A stretch of DNA of 64,000 nt from Bacteroides zoogleoformans (GCF_002998435.1 NZ_CP027231.1:3141001-3205000), one strand, 5' to 3'; numbered from the stretch's first letter, positions 25,213 through 34,485 are shown. Notes: a model not told the origin generated them from the sequence alone. A program made the numbers and translations.

Positions 25213-25971
25213 GTGTTAGCAAAAAGAATTATTCCTTGTCTTGATATAAAAGACGGGCAGACAGTGAAAGGAACCAATTTTATGAATCTGCGTCATGCGG
25301 GCGACCCTGTTGAATTGGCGCGTGCTTATAGTGAACAAGGGGCGGATGAGTTGGTCTTTTTAGATATTACAGCTAGTTTCGAGGGGCGGAAGACCTTTAC
25401 GGAATTAGTGAAACGCATAGCTGCAAATATCAGCATCCCTTTTACCGTAGGTGGAGGAATTAATGAATTGGGCGATGTGGACAGATTGCTGAATGCCGGT
25501 GCGGATAAAATCTCCATCAATTCTTCTGCTATCCGCCGTCCGGAATTGATAGACGAAATAGCTAAACACTTCGGTTCGCAAGTGTGTGTGTTGGCTGTAG
25601 ATGCCAAACAAACGGAAAAAGATTGGTGGTGCTATTTGAATGGTGGACGTGTGCAAACGGATAAAGAGTTGTATGCATGGACCGCTGAAGCACAGGAACG
25701 GGGCGCAGGCGAAATACTGTTTACAAGCATGAATCATGATGGTGTAAAGAACGGATATGCCAATGAAGCTCTTTCTGCTTTGTCCGGACAACTTTCTATT
25801 CCGGTCATAGCTTCGGGTGGAGCCGGTTGCAAAGAGCATTTTTGCGATGTCTTTCTGCAAGGAAAGGCAGATGCGGCCTTGGCGGCCAGTGTTTTTCACT
25901 TCGGAGAAATCAAAATTCCCGAATTAAAATCGTACCTTTGCGTCCACGGAATTTCTATGCGTTTGGTGTGA
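25213..25971 (+). CDS. hisF: Imidazole glycerol phosphate synthase, cyclase subunit HisF
   Basis: 252 residues read from a GTG at 25213 ([19 protein letters not shown] follows the first residue). No ATG lies nearby in frame, and a purine-rich GAGGGGGGAG sits just upstream, unusually strong for this genome. Catalytic Asp residues are in IPCLDIKDG and [13 protein letters not shown]. Phosphate sites are [12 protein letters not shown] and [14 protein letters not shown]. HisF closes the imidazole ring using ammonia from HisH. The C-terminal [16 protein letters not shown] is slightly unusual in ending on a short extension. Confidence 0.94.
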   Translation: MLAKRIIPCLDIKDGQTVKGTNFMNLRHAGDPVELARAYSEQGADELVFLDITASFEGRKTFTELVKRIAANISIPFTVGGGINELGDVDRLLNAGADKISINSSAIRRPELIDEIAKHFGSQVCVLAVDAKQTEKDWWCYLNGGRVQTDKELYAWTAEAQERGAGEILFTSMNHDGVKNGYANEALSALSGQLSIPVIASGGAGCKEHFCDVFLQGKADAALAASVFHFGEIKIPELKSYLCVHGISMRLV

Positions 25972-26002
25972 CAAGGTTAGTTTCTAATAATTGATAACTG
26001 AA

Positions 26003-26611
26003 ATGTTGGATTTTGACAAAATGAACGGACTTGTTCCGGCAGTGATACAAGATGTAGATACCGCAAAGGTCTTGATGCTGGGCTTTATGAACAAAGAAGC
26101 TTATGACAAGACAAAGGAAAGCGGGAGGGTGACTTTCTTCAGTCGTACCAAGAATCGTTTGTGGACAAAGGGTGAGGAAAGTGGAAATTTTCTGCATGTG
26201 GTTTCCCTCAAGGAAGACTGTGATCATGATACGTTACTCATTAAAGTGCATCCCGAAGGTCCTGTTTGCCATACCGGTACCGATACTTGCTGGGGAGAGA
26301 AGAATGAACAACCCGTTATGTTTTTGAAACAACTTCAAGATTTTATCAACAAACGCTATGAAGAAATGCCTCAAGGGTCGTATACTACCAGCTTGTTTCA
26401 ATCCGGAGTTAACAAAATGGCTCAAAAAGTAGGTGAGGAAGCGGTAGAAACTGTTATTGAGGCTTGTAACGGAACGGATGAGCGCTTGATTTATGAAGGA
26501 GCAGATCTGTTGTATCACCTGATTGTCCTGCTCACTTCCAAAGGATATGGCATCGAAGATTTAGCCCGAGAACTGGAAGAACGTCATAGCGCCACTTGGA
26601 AAAAACATTAA
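26003..26611 (+). CDS. hisIE: Bifunctional phosphoribosyl-AMP cyclohydrolase / phosphoribosyl-ATP pyrophosphatase HisIE
   Basis: 202 residues from the ATG at 26003 (MLDFDKMNGLVPAVIQD). An in-frame TTG at 25991 is less likely. Residues 1-110 are the HisI cyclohydrolase, with SGRVTFFSRTKNRLWTKGEESGN and the zinc-binding cysteines in VCHTGTDTCW. Residues about 118-202 are the HisE pyrophosphatase, with SGVNKMAQKVGEEAVETVIEA and LIYEGADLLYHLIVLL. These are the second and third steps of histidine synthesis. hisG, hisD, hisC and hisB are not in the window. Confidence 0.95.
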   Translation: MLDFDKMNGLVPAVIQDVDTAKVLMLGFMNKEAYDKTKESGRVTFFSRTKNRLWTKGEESGNFLHVVSLKEDCDHDTLLIKVHPEGPVCHTGTDTCWGEKNEQPVMFLKQLQDFINKRYEEMPQGSYTTSLFQSGVNKMAQKVGEEAVETVIEACNGTDERLIYEGADLLYHLIVLLTSKGYGIEDLARELEERHSATWKKH

Positions 26612-26639
26612 AGTAATAATATAAAGGATTAAAGCGGTG

Positions 26640-27347
26640 ATGAGCAGTGAAGTACTGATTCGATATAAAGACGTTGAGATACATCAACAAGAGTTATGCG
26701 TGCTCAACAAAGTTAATCTGGAACTTTACAAAGGGGACTTTGTCTATTTGATTGGTAGGGTTGGCTCAGGTAAAACGAGTTTGCTCAAGACTTTTTATGG
26801 TGAATTGGATATCGCATCGGGCGAAGCTCAAGTTTTAGGGTATGATATGCTTCACATCAAACGGAAGCATATTCCGCACCTGCGCCGTAAATTAGGCATT
26901 GTCTTTCAAGACTTTCAGTTACTGACCGACCGTACAGTATATGATAATCTCGCCTTTGTTCTTCGTGCCACCGGCTGGAAAAACAAAGGCGAGATGAAAG
27001 ACCGTATTGAGGAAGTATTGGAACTCGTTGGTATGAGTAATAAAGGCTATAAGTTACCTAACGAATTGTCCGGAGGCGAACAGCAACGCATCGTGATTGC
27101 GCGTGCCGTACTTAATTCTCCGGAAATAATCTTGGCGGATGAACCAACCGGAAATCTGGATGTAGAAACCGGACACGCCATAACGGAGTTGTTGCACGGT
27201 ATCAGTCAGGCCGGTTCTTTAGTCGTGATGACGACACATAACCTGCAATTGCTGTGCGATTTCCCCGGTAAAGTTTATCGCTGCGTAGACCATTTGATGA
27301 AAGATGTCACAATGGAATATGCTGATCTTGCATCGGTGGCGGAATAA
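26640..27347 (+). CDS. FtsE-like ABC transporter ATP-binding protein
   Basis: 235 residues from the ATG at 26640; a GTG three bases earlier is also possible. ABC ATPase motifs are Walker [14 protein letters not shown]-loop VFQDFQLL, signature [14 protein letters not shown], Walker [13 protein letters not shown], and the switch histidine in VMTTHNLQ. The closest family is FtsE, which with the membrane protein FtsX controls peptidoglycan hydrolysis at the division septum. FtsX is not adjacent. The gene sits 28 bases after hisIE and 45 before lysC on the same strand, so it is probably co-transcribed with unrelated biosynthetic genes. The FtsE assignment comes from sequence style and not context. 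Confidence 0.82.
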   Translation: MSSEVLIRYKDVEIHQQELCVLNKVNLELYKGDFVYLIGRVGSGKTSLLKTFYGELDIASGEAQVLGYDMLHIKRKHIPHLRRKLGIVFQDFQLLTDRTVYDNLAFVLRATGWKNKGEMKDRIEEVLELVGMSNKGYKLPNELSGGEQQRIVIARAVLNSPEIILADEPTGNLDVETGHAITELLHGISQAGSLVVMTTHNLQLLCDFPGKVYRCVDHLMKDVTMEYADLASVAE

Positions 27348-27392
27348 TAGTGAATAGATTTTTATATACATAATTTTAATACAAGAACGAAA

Positions 27393-28715
27393 ATGAAAGT
27401 TTTAAAGTTTGGAGGTACTTCAGTAGGCTCGGCTGCTCGCATGAAGGAAGTTGCCAAATTAATTACCGATGGTGAACGTAAGATTGTGGTTCTATCTGCC
27501 ATGTCGGGTACCACAAACACATTGGTTGAGATATCGGACTATCTGTACAAGAAGAATCCGGAGGGTGCCAACGAAATTATCAATAAACTGGAGAGCAAAT
27601 ATCGCCAGCATATTGAGGAACTTTTTGTCACCCCCGAGTATAAACAGAAAGGACGCGAACTTATCAAGTCTCATTTTGATTATATTCGTTCTTATACCAA
27701 AGACCTTTTTACATTGTTTGAAGAAAAAGTAGTGCTGGCGCAGGGGGAGTTGATTTCTACTGCCATGATGAACTATTATTTGCAGGAATGCGGAACGCAG
27801 TCGGTTTTGCTTCCGGCCTTAGAATATATGCGTACGGATAAAAATGCAGAGCCCGATCCCGTTTATATCAAAGAAAAGTTGCATATTCAACTGGAATTGC
27901 ATCCGGATGCTGATATTTACATTACGCAGGGATATATCTGTCGTAATGCCTATGGTGAGATAGATAATCTGCAACGTGGAGGGAGTGACTATACGGCATC
28001 GCTGATTGGAGCAGCTGTCAATGCTACTGAAATTCAGATATGGACGGATATCGATGGCATGCATAACAATGATCCCCGTATCGTTGACAAGACGACTCCC
28101 GTGCGTCATCTTCATTTTGAGGAGGCAGCTGAATTGGCTTATTTCGGTGCCAAGATTCTGCATCCCACCTGCATTCAGCCGGCCAAATATGCCAATATAC
28201 CCGTACGTCTTCTCAATACGATGGCTCCCACTGCCCCGGGTACATTGATTTCAAATGATACGGAGAAGGGTAAAATCAAAGCTGTGGCTGCCAAAGACAA
28301 TATTACGGCTATCAAGATTAAATCCAGTCGCATGTTGCTTGCACACGGTTTTTTGCGTAAGGTATTTGAAATCTTTGAAAGTTACCAGACTTCTATCGAT
28401 ATGATTTGTACTTCGGAGGTTGGTGTATCGGTGTCTATTGATAACGTTAAACATCTTAACGAGATTTTGGACGACTTGAAAAAATATGGTACGGTGACTG
28501 TGGATGAGGGCATGTGCATTATCTGTGTCGTAGGCGATTTAGAATGGGAGAATGTGGGATTTGAAGCTAAAGCATTGGATGCAATGCGCGAGATTCCCGT
28601 CCGAATGATTTCTTTCGGCGGCAGCAATTACAACATCTCATTCCTTATCCGGGAGGAGGATAAGAGAGCGGCCCTACAATCGCTTAGTAATGCTCTGTTC
28701 GGCGAAGTACAGTAA
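27393..28715 (+). CDS. lysC: Aspartate kinase, monofunctional
   Basis: 440 residues. It phosphorylates aspartate, the first step toward lysine, threonine and methionine. The kinase domain covers about residues 1-290, with KVLKFGGTSVGSAARM, LAQGELISTAMM, LQRGGSDYTASLIGAAV and WTDIDGMHNNDPR. Two ACT domains follow (NITAIKIKSSRMLLAHGFL, and SEVGVSVSIDNV with MCIICVVGDLE), the usual site of feedback by lysine. There is no fused homoserine dehydrogenase. lysA follows 79 bases downstream, so this copy is likely the lysine-branch enzyme. A strong hairpin terminator lies between them. Confidence 0.93.
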   Translation: MKVLKFGGTSVGSAARMKEVAKLITDGERKIVVLSAMSGTTNTLVEISDYLYKKNPEGANEIINKLESKYRQHIEELFVTPEYKQKGRELIKSHFDYIRSYTKDLFTLFEEKVVLAQGELISTAMMNYYLQECGTQSVLLPALEYMRTDKNAEPDPVYIKEKLHIQLELHPDADIYITQGYICRNAYGEIDNLQRGGSDYTASLIGAAVNATEIQIWTDIDGMHNNDPRIVDKTTPVRHLHFEEAAELAYFGAKILHPTCIQPAKYANIPVRLLNTMAPTAPGTLISNDTEKGKIKAVAAKDNITAIKIKSSRMLLAHGFLRKVFEIFESYQTSIDMICTSEVGVSVSIDNVKHLNEILDDLKKYGTVTVDEGMCIICVVGDLEWENVGFEAKALDAMREIPVRMISFGGSNYNISFLIREEDKRAALQSLSNALFGEVQ

Positions 28716-28735
28716 CAGGAAAAAATATAAAACCG

Positions 28736-28770
28736 AAGCGCTTTTACCTTTTTGATAAAAGCGCTTTTTT
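28736..28770 (+). terminator. Intrinsic terminator between lysC and lysA
   Basis: AAGCGCTTTTA (28736-28746) and TAAAAGCGCTT (28756-28766) form a perfect 11-base stem around a 9-base loop, followed by a T-run to 28770. It would end or reduce transcription between lysC and lysA, which otherwise look like one operon. Confidence 0.85.
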
Positions 28771-28794
28771 AAAACCGGATAAGAGAATAAACAG

Positions 28795-29955
28795 ATGAAA
28801 GGTATATTTCCCATCCATAAATTTCAAGACTTGCGTACGCCTTTCTATTATTATGATACGAAAGTGTTGCGCGATACGCTTGCCTGCATCCGTGCGGAGG
28901 TGACACAGTATGGCAACTATTCGGTGCATTATGCTGTGAAGGCGAATGTGAATCCCAAAGTGCTTGCTATCATTCGTGAGAATGGGCTTGGGGCCGATTG
29001 CGTGAGCGGCGGTGAAATTCATGCAGCTATCAAAGCGGGTTTCCCAGGAGATAAAATAGTCTTTGCGGGTGTTGGAAAAGCCGATTGGGAGATTAATCTG
29101 GGATTAGAGCACGACATTTTTTGTTTCAACGTAGAGTCTGTTCCTGAGTTGAAGATTATCAATGAACTGGCGGCGGCTAAAGGAAAAGTGGCCAATGTGG
29201 CGTTTCGCATCAACCCCAATGTCGGTGCTCATACCCATGCAAATATCACTACCGGATTGGCTGAAAATAAGTTTGGCATCAGTATGCAGGATATCGATTA
29301 TGTAATTGATATTGCGCAGGTAATGAAGAATGTATGCTTCATCGGATTACATTTTCATATTGGCTCTCAGATACTGGATATGGGTGATTTTGTGGCTTTA
29401 TGCAATCGTGTCAATGAATTGCAGGATAAGTTGGAGGCACGTCGTATCCGTATCGGTCATATCAATGTAGGAGGAGGGCTTGGAATTGATTACGGTCACC
29501 CCAATCGCCAGCCCGTACCCGATTTCCAAAACTATTTCGGATTATATGATAACCATTTGAAATTACGACCTCATCAGACACTTCATTTCGAGTTGGGACG
29601 TTCCGTGGTAGGACAGTGCGGATCATTGATTTCACGTGTGCTCTATGTGAAGCAAGGCACCAATAAGCAATTTGCCATTTTAGATGCCGGCATGACGGAT
29701 TTGATTCGCCCTGCACTCTATCAGGCTTATCATAAGATAGAAAATATAACGTCGGACGACCGGATGCAGACTTATGATGTGGTAGGTCCGATATGCGAAT
29801 CGTCCGATGTATTCGGCAAGGCTGTTGATTTGAACGGTGTGCGTCGTGGCGACTTTATTGCCCTTCGTTCGGCTGGTGCTTACGGTGAAATTATGGCTTC
29901 GAGTTATAATTGTCGGGAGTTGCCGAAAGGATATACTTCAGATGAACTGGTGTAA
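28795..29955 (+). CDS. lysA: Diaminopimelate decarboxylase
   Basis: 386 residues. It decarboxylates meso-diaminopimelate to lysine with PLP. Motifs are the cofactor lysine in SVHYAVKANVNPKVL, GLGADCVSGGEI, GLHFHIGSQILD, the phosphate-binding GGGLGIDYGH, PICESSDVFGK near the active site, and GAYGEIMASSYNCR. Fold type III barrel plus C-terminal sheet; the length is slightly short but complete. It begins 24 bases after the T-run of the preceding terminator, so transcription may depend on read-through or on a promoter hidden in lysC. Confidence 0.94.
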   Translation: MKGIFPIHKFQDLRTPFYYYDTKVLRDTLACIRAEVTQYGNYSVHYAVKANVNPKVLAIIRENGLGADCVSGGEIHAAIKAGFPGDKIVFAGVGKADWEINLGLEHDIFCFNVESVPELKIINELAAAKGKVANVAFRINPNVGAHTHANITTGLAENKFGISMQDIDYVIDIAQVMKNVCFIGLHFHIGSQILDMGDFVALCNRVNELQDKLEARRIRIGHINVGGGLGIDYGHPNRQPVPDFQNYFGLYDNHLKLRPHQTLHFELGRSVVGQCGSLISRVLYVKQGTNKQFAILDAGMTDLIRPALYQAYHKIENITSDDRMQTYDVVGPICESSDVFGKAVDLNGVRRGDFIALRSAGAYGEIMASSYNCRELPKGYTSDELV

Positions 29956-30031
29956 ATGTCTTTTCCGGCAAAACCGATGTTACCTGCAAGTTAAAAAAGA
30001 TATAAAGTGAACAATCTAAATGGAAACTTGT

Positions 30032-30039
30032 TACTTTTG
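30032..30039 (+). promoter_or_regulatory. -7 promoter element for ferritin
   Basis: TACTTTTG matches TAnnTTTG and predicts a start near 30046, leaving about 22 untranslated bases before the ferritin ATG at 30069. No TTTG lies at the expected -33 distance, so activation by a regulator is possible. Confidence 0.4.
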
Positions 30040-30068
30040 TAGTTGTTTCAACTTTATTAGTTACGATT

Positions 30069-30551
30069 ATGATTACAGAAAAATTACAAAAAGCAATTAA
30101 TGGGCAGATTACAGCTGAGTTGTGGTCGTCCAACCTCTATTTGGCAATGTCTTTCTTTATGGAGAAAGAAGGATATTGCGGCATGGCTTCTTGGTTGAGA
30201 AAACAATCTTCTGAGGAAAAAGCGCATGCTTGTGAAATGGCTTCTTACATCATCAAACGTGGTGGTGCCGCCAAGCTGGACAAGGTGGATGTTGTTCCTG
30301 ATGATTTCGGTACTCCGTTAGAAGTATTCGAACAAGTTTATCAACATGAATGCCGTATATCTAAGATGATTGAAGAATTGGTGGATGTAGCTGCTGCTGA
30401 AAAAGATAAAGCGACACAAGACTTCTTATGGGGATTTATTCGTGAGCAAGTAGAGGAAGAGGCTACCGCTGCATCCATTGTGGATATGATTAAAAAAGCC
30501 GGTGATGCCGGAATCTTCTTTGTGGATGCCAAACTCGGCGAACGTAAATAA
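30069..30551 (+). CDS. ftnA: Non-heme ferritin
   Basis: 160 residues, a four-helix bundle ferritin. The ferroxidase-site residues are seen in TAELWSSNLYLAM (Glu), SEEKAHACEM (Glu-x-x-His) and FIREQVEEEATA (Glu). Twenty-four subunits form a shell storing ferric iron in the cytoplasm and protecting against oxygen stress. It is a single-gene unit with a -7 element upstream and an intrinsic terminator downstream. Confidence 0.95.
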   Translation: MITEKLQKAINGQITAELWSSNLYLAMSFFMEKEGYCGMASWLRKQSSEEKAHACEMASYIIKRGGAAKLDKVDVVPDDFGTPLEVFEQVYQHECRISKMIEELVDVAAAEKDKATQDFLWGFIREQVEEEATAASIVDMIKKAGDAGIFFVDAKLGERK

Positions 30552-30584
30552 ATTGAGGCTTGAACAATTTTTATAGTTAATGAT

Positions 30585-30630
30585 AAAGTCATATCATCTT
30601 TCTGATAGGAGAGTGTGATATGGCTTTTTT
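30585..30630 (+). terminator. Terminator after ferritin
   Basis: AAAGTCATATCA (30585-30596) pairs with TGATATGGCTTT (30616-30627, one G-T pair), followed by TTTTTT. The loop is 19 bases. Confidence 0.75.
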
Positions 30631-30702
30631 GTTTCTTTTACCTGTATTTTATGTGCACCGATTCAAGTACTATCCTATTAATTCATTCAAAGGACGGGAC
30701 GA

Positions 30703-32124
30703 ATGACAACGCGGACTGAGAAAACGAATCGTTTGCTTGCATTGATTCGCGAAGGGAAACCGATGACATTGGGACAACAGTTGCGTCTGACCGTGCAGCT
30801 CAGTATTCCGGCTGTCATTGCGCAACTATCTTCCATCGTCATGCAGTATATCGATGCGGCGATGGTGGGAAGCCTCGGTGCCGAGGCATCGGCCTCCATC
30901 GGTTTGGTATCGACAACCACGTGGCTTTTCTGGGGGCTATGTGCAGCTGTCACTACGGGATTCTCCGTACAAGTAGCTCATAAAATCGGTGCGGGCGACA
31001 TGCAGGGCGCACGAGCGGTGTTGCGGCAATCGCTGATTGCCACACTTGGCTTCGGTCTATTGTTGGCGGTGCTTGGAGTGGCGATTAGTGACGCATTGCC
31101 GGGCTGGTTGGGAGGCGATGTTTCCATTCGGCACAACGCATCGCTCTATTTTCTTATATTCTCACTTTTTCTGCCTGCCTTGCAGATGAATTTCTTGGCC
31201 GGAGGTATGCTGCGATGCAGCGGTAATATGCACGTGCCGAGCATGCTTGGGGTAACGATGTGTATATTAGACGTTCTCTTTAATTTCTTTCTGATTTTTC
31301 CTTCGCGCGAGTGGAGTCTGGCAAGTCACTCTTTCACGATGCCGGGTGCAGGATTGGGTGTGGTTGGTGCGGCGTTGGGTACAGTTCTTGCCGAAGCTGT
31401 TGTTGCCGGAATATTGCTATGGTATCTCTGGAATCGCTCCGGAGAATTGAAATTGGGTGGAGAACAAGGTGGTTTCCGGCCGAAAAGGGAAACTCTGAAA
31501 AAAGCGCTTCACATCAGTCTTCCCATGGGGTTAGAACACTTTGTTATTTGCGCCGCACAAATCATGACGACGGTCATCGTGGCACCGTTGGGGGTATTTG
31601 CCATTGCAGCTAATTCGTTTGCCATCACGGCCGAGAGCCTTTGCTATATGCCCGGCTACGGCATTGCCGATGCAGCCACGACACTGGTCGGTCAAAGTCT
31701 GGGTGCGAAACGCCGCCGGCTGACGCGCAGCTTCGCTCGTATTACCGTATTTATGGGCATGGCAATCATGGGGGTGATGGGCGTGGCGATGTATATCTTC
31801 GCTCCGCAAATCATCGGATTGATGACGCCTGTCGAGGACATTCGCGAGCTGGCTGTCATGGCTTTGCGCATCGAAGCGTTTGCCGAACCCATGTTTGCGG
31901 CCTCGATTGTCGGTTACGGTGTCTTCGTGGGAGCGGCGGACACGCTTATCCCCTGCCTTATGAACTTTCTCAGCATCTGGATGGTTCGCTTGTCTTTGGC
32001 AGCTTTGCTTGCTCCGACGCTGGGGCTTAAGGGCGTATGGATTGCCATGTGTGTCGAATTATGTTTTCGGGGCATGATTTTCCTTATTCACCTGAAGCGG
32101 GAACGATGGATGAAGAAAATATAG
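30703..32124 (+). CDS. MATE family efflux transporter
   Basis: 473 residues with twelve hydrophobic segments. MATE marks are LRLTVQLSIPAVIAQLSSIVMQYIDAAMVGSLGAEA in the first two helices, ATTLVGQSLGAKRRRLTR in the second half, and VEDIRELAVMALRIEAFAEPM. Such proteins export cationic drugs or metabolites in exchange for Na+ or H+. The substrate is unknown. The C-terminus ends in a basic tail (HLKRERWMKKI). It precedes a DUF3737 gene and a MalY-like aminotransferase on the same strand after a 102-base gap. Confidence 0.9.
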   Translation: MTTRTEKTNRLLALIREGKPMTLGQQLRLTVQLSIPAVIAQLSSIVMQYIDAAMVGSLGAEASASIGLVSTTTWLFWGLCAAVTTGFSVQVAHKIGAGDMQGARAVLRQSLIATLGFGLLLAVLGVAISDALPGWLGGDVSIRHNASLYFLIFSLFLPALQMNFLAGGMLRCSGNMHVPSMLGVTMCILDVLFNFFLIFPSREWSLASHSFTMPGAGLGVVGAALGTVLAEAVVAGILLWYLWNRSGELKLGGEQGGFRPKRETLKKALHISLPMGLEHFVICAAQIMTTVIVAPLGVFAIAANSFAITAESLCYMPGYGIADAATTLVGQSLGAKRRRLTRSFARITVFMGMAIMGVMGVAMYIFAPQIIGLMTPVEDIRELAVMALRIEAFAEPMFAASIVGYGVFVGAADTLIPCLMNFLSIWMVRLSLAALLAPTLGLKGVWIAMCVELCFRGMIFLIHLKRERWMKKI

Positions 32125-32226
32125 CCGGAAGAGAGACGATTAAAATGAATAAAAGAAAAGTCCGGCGGTGATAATCCGACCGTGACTTTTGGAACATGTA
32201 ATTATTAACAACCAAAAATATCTCAA

Positions 32227-33093
32227 ATGAAACTTATTAAAGATACTGAGTTCGGAGGTGAACGTCCGCTGTTTGCATCGCATGACCTTCGTTTGGAAAA
32301 CGTAGTTATCCGCGCCGGCGAATCGGCTATCAAAGAGTGCAGCAATATCGAAGCTGTGGAATGCCGTTTCGAGGGGAACTATCCTTTCTGGCACGTTCAC
32401 GGTTTTAAGATCGCCCGTTGCTATTTCGATGTCGGAGGACGTTCGGCGCTGTGGTATAGCGACCATCTGGAGATGACCGACACGGTGATAGATGCTCCGA
32501 AGATGTTCCGCGAGATGACCGAAATTGCCATCGAGAATGTGGTGATGAACGATGCCGACGAGGTGTTCTGGCGATGTAATGACATACGCGTCAAGAACCT
32601 TGAAATGCATGACGGCACTTACCCGTTCATGTTCAGCAGCAACATCTATGTGGACGGCCTGGAGAGCGACAGCAAGTACGTCTTCCAGTATGTGAAGAAC
32701 GTAGAAATCCACAATGCCAAGATTACGACAAAGGATGCTTTCTGGGAAGTAGAGAACGTAACAATTTACGATTCGGAGCTCAACGGCGAGTACCTTGGCT
32801 GGCATTCCAAGAACCTGCGTTTGGTGAACTGCCACATCACCGGCGAGCAGCCGCTTTGTTATGCGCATGACCTTGTGCTGGAGAACTGTACTTTCGGTCC
32901 TGATTGTGACCGCGCTTTTGAATACAGCACGTTGCAGGCCGATATTCGCGGAGCCATCACCGACATCAAGAATCCGACATCGGGACGTATCGTGGCCGAT
33001 GAGTTCGGCTCGGTGACAATTGACGAGAATATCAAAGCTCCGGCAGATTGTGAAATCCGTCTCAGAGATGAGCGTACTTGCTTAAGCTACTAA
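32227..33093 (+). CDS. DUF3737 family protein, predicted right-handed beta-helix
   Basis: 288 residues. It begins KLIKDTEFGGERPLFASHDLRLENVVIRAGESAIKECSNIEAVECRF, the characteristic opening of DUF3737, with NYPFWHVHGFKI soon after. The protein is built of short repeating beta strands (N-V-x-I or D-x-x-M patterns such as NVEIHNAKI, NVTIYDSEL, NLRLVNCHI), as in parallel beta-helix proteins. No signal peptide or catalytic residue can be assigned. The biochemical role is unknown. The next gene, a MalY-type PLP enzyme, starts 12 bases after its stop, so the two probably form an operon. Confidence 0.8.
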   Translation: MKLIKDTEFGGERPLFASHDLRLENVVIRAGESAIKECSNIEAVECRFEGNYPFWHVHGFKIARCYFDVGGRSALWYSDHLEMTDTVIDAPKMFREMTEIAIENVVMNDADEVFWRCNDIRVKNLEMHDGTYPFMFSSNIYVDGLESDSKYVFQYVKNVEIHNAKITTKDAFWEVENVTIYDSELNGEYLGWHSKNLRLVNCHITGEQPLCYAHDLVLENCTFGPDCDRAFEYSTLQADIRGAITDIKNPTSGRIVADEFGSVTIDENIKAPADCEIRLRDERTCLSY

Positions 33094-33105
33094 AAACAGA
33101 AGTGC

Positions 33106-34272
33106 ATGAAATACGATTTCGATAAACAAATTTCCCGGCGCGGGACCAACTCCTATAAGTGGGACAGCGCTAAGACTGAAGATGTACTGCCCATGTGGGT
33201 GGCCGATATGGATTTCCATACAGCTCCCGCCATCGTCGAAGCCCTGCATCGCCGTGTGGAGCATGGCATCTTCGGGTATACACGTGTGTCCGACAGTTAC
33301 TACGATGCCGTTACGGGTTGGTTTGCCCGGCGCCACGGTTTTCAAATAGACCGCGAGTGGATTATATATACATCGGGCGTGGTGCCCGCCCTTTCGGCCA
33401 TCATCAAAGCCTTGACCAATCCGGGTGACAAGGTGTTGATACAGACACCGGTTTACAACTGTTTCTTCTCTTCGATTCGCAACAACGGCTGTGAGACGAT
33501 TTCTTCGCCATTGTTTCGTACAGACAATACCTATAGCATCGATTACGATGATTTGGAACGAAAGGCGGCAGATTCCAAAGTAAAAGTAATGCTCCTTTGC
33601 AATCCGCATAATCCCGCAGGACGGGTCTGGAGGCGAGAAGAACTGATTCGTGTCGGCGAAATCTGCATCCGCCACGGCGTCACGGTGGTTGCCGACGAGA
33701 TTCATTGCGAGCAGGTTTATCCGGGACATACTTACACGCCGTTTGCTTCCATCTCAGAGGAATTCCTGCAACATTCCGTAACTTGTATATCGGCCAGCAA
33801 AGCATTCAATATTGCCGGGCTGCAGATTGCCAATATTGTCTGCTCCGATGACAAACTCAGGGCGAAAATAAATAGGGCAATCAACGACAACGAGGTGTGT
33901 GACGTCAATCCATTCGGCGTTATCGCTACCGAAGCTGCCTACAACGAGGGCGAAGAATGGCTCGCACAGCTCGTAGAATACTTGTATGCGAACTACCGCT
34001 ATATGCAGGAATTCTGTCGCGAGCATCTGCCCGGACTTCCAATAACCACGTTAGAGGGTACTTATCTTGTGTGGATGGACTGCGGCGTACTCGGTATCCC
34101 GTCAGAAGAGCTTGAACGGGAACTGATAGACAAGGCCGGGCTGTGGCTTAACGCCGGCACAATGTACGGTGCGGAAGGCGAGGGCTTTATGCGTTGGAAC
34201 ATAGCTTGTCCACGTACCGTCCTGAAAGAAGGCTTGAAACGCTTTGCCTCTCTGATAAATGCCGGAGTTTAG
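33106..34272 (+). CDS. MalY/PatB family PLP aminotransferase, putative cystathionine beta-lyase
   Basis: 388 residues. It starts KYDFDKQISRRGTNSYKWD and has LPMWVADMDFHTAPAIVEAL, the N-terminal signature of MalY/PatB. Cofactor motifs are LLCNPHNPAGRVW, VVADEIHCEQVYPG and the Schiff-base lysine in SASKAFNIAGLQIAN. Family members cleave C-S bonds of cystathionine or cysteine conjugates, giving a thiol, pyruvate and ammonia. It is likely co-transcribed with the DUF3737 gene upstream. Ends convergent with kbl. Confidence 0.9.
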   Translation: MKYDFDKQISRRGTNSYKWDSAKTEDVLPMWVADMDFHTAPAIVEALHRRVEHGIFGYTRVSDSYYDAVTGWFARRHGFQIDREWIIYTSGVVPALSAIIKALTNPGDKVLIQTPVYNCFFSSIRNNGCETISSPLFRTDNTYSIDYDDLERKAADSKVKVMLLCNPHNPAGRVWRREELIRVGEICIRHGVTVVADEIHCEQVYPGHTYTPFASISEEFLQHSVTCISASKAFNIAGLQIANIVCSDDKLRAKINRAINDNEVCDVNPFGVIATEAAYNEGEEWLAQLVEYLYANYRYMQEFCREHLPGLPITTLEGTYLVWMDCGVLGIPSEELERELIDKAGLWLNAGTMYGAEGEGFMRWNIACPRTVLKEGLKRFASLINAGV

Positions 34273-34350
34273 AGGATAAGATAAGTTCTGAGTGTTTGTG
34301 AGGTGGTACAAAAAGTTTCACCCCTCTTCATCTGTATGAAACATATCTTT

Positions 34351-34433
34351 CCAATACAATTGAAACCACTTCCCAATACGAGTGTTCCTGCTTCAGTTGT
34401 ATTGGGAAGCGGCTTCACTCGTATAAGGAAGTG
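34351..34433. repeat. Nested, mutually exclusive inverted repeats between malY-like gene and kbl
   Basis: CTTCCCAATAC (34369-34379) pairs with GTATTGGGAAG (34399-34409). An earlier copy, CCAATACAATTGAA (34351-34364), can pair with TTCAGTTGTATTGG (34392-34405) with one mismatch. ATACGAGTG (34376-34384) can pair with CACTCGTAT (34416-34424). These stems exclude one another. The region lies between convergent genes and may be a bidirectional terminator or a palindromic repeat unit. Confidence 0.6.
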
Positions 34434-34485
34434 AATGGCTGTTGCCGTTTGTCTATTCTATGTCTGAGCAGAGGTATGAGAAGAT

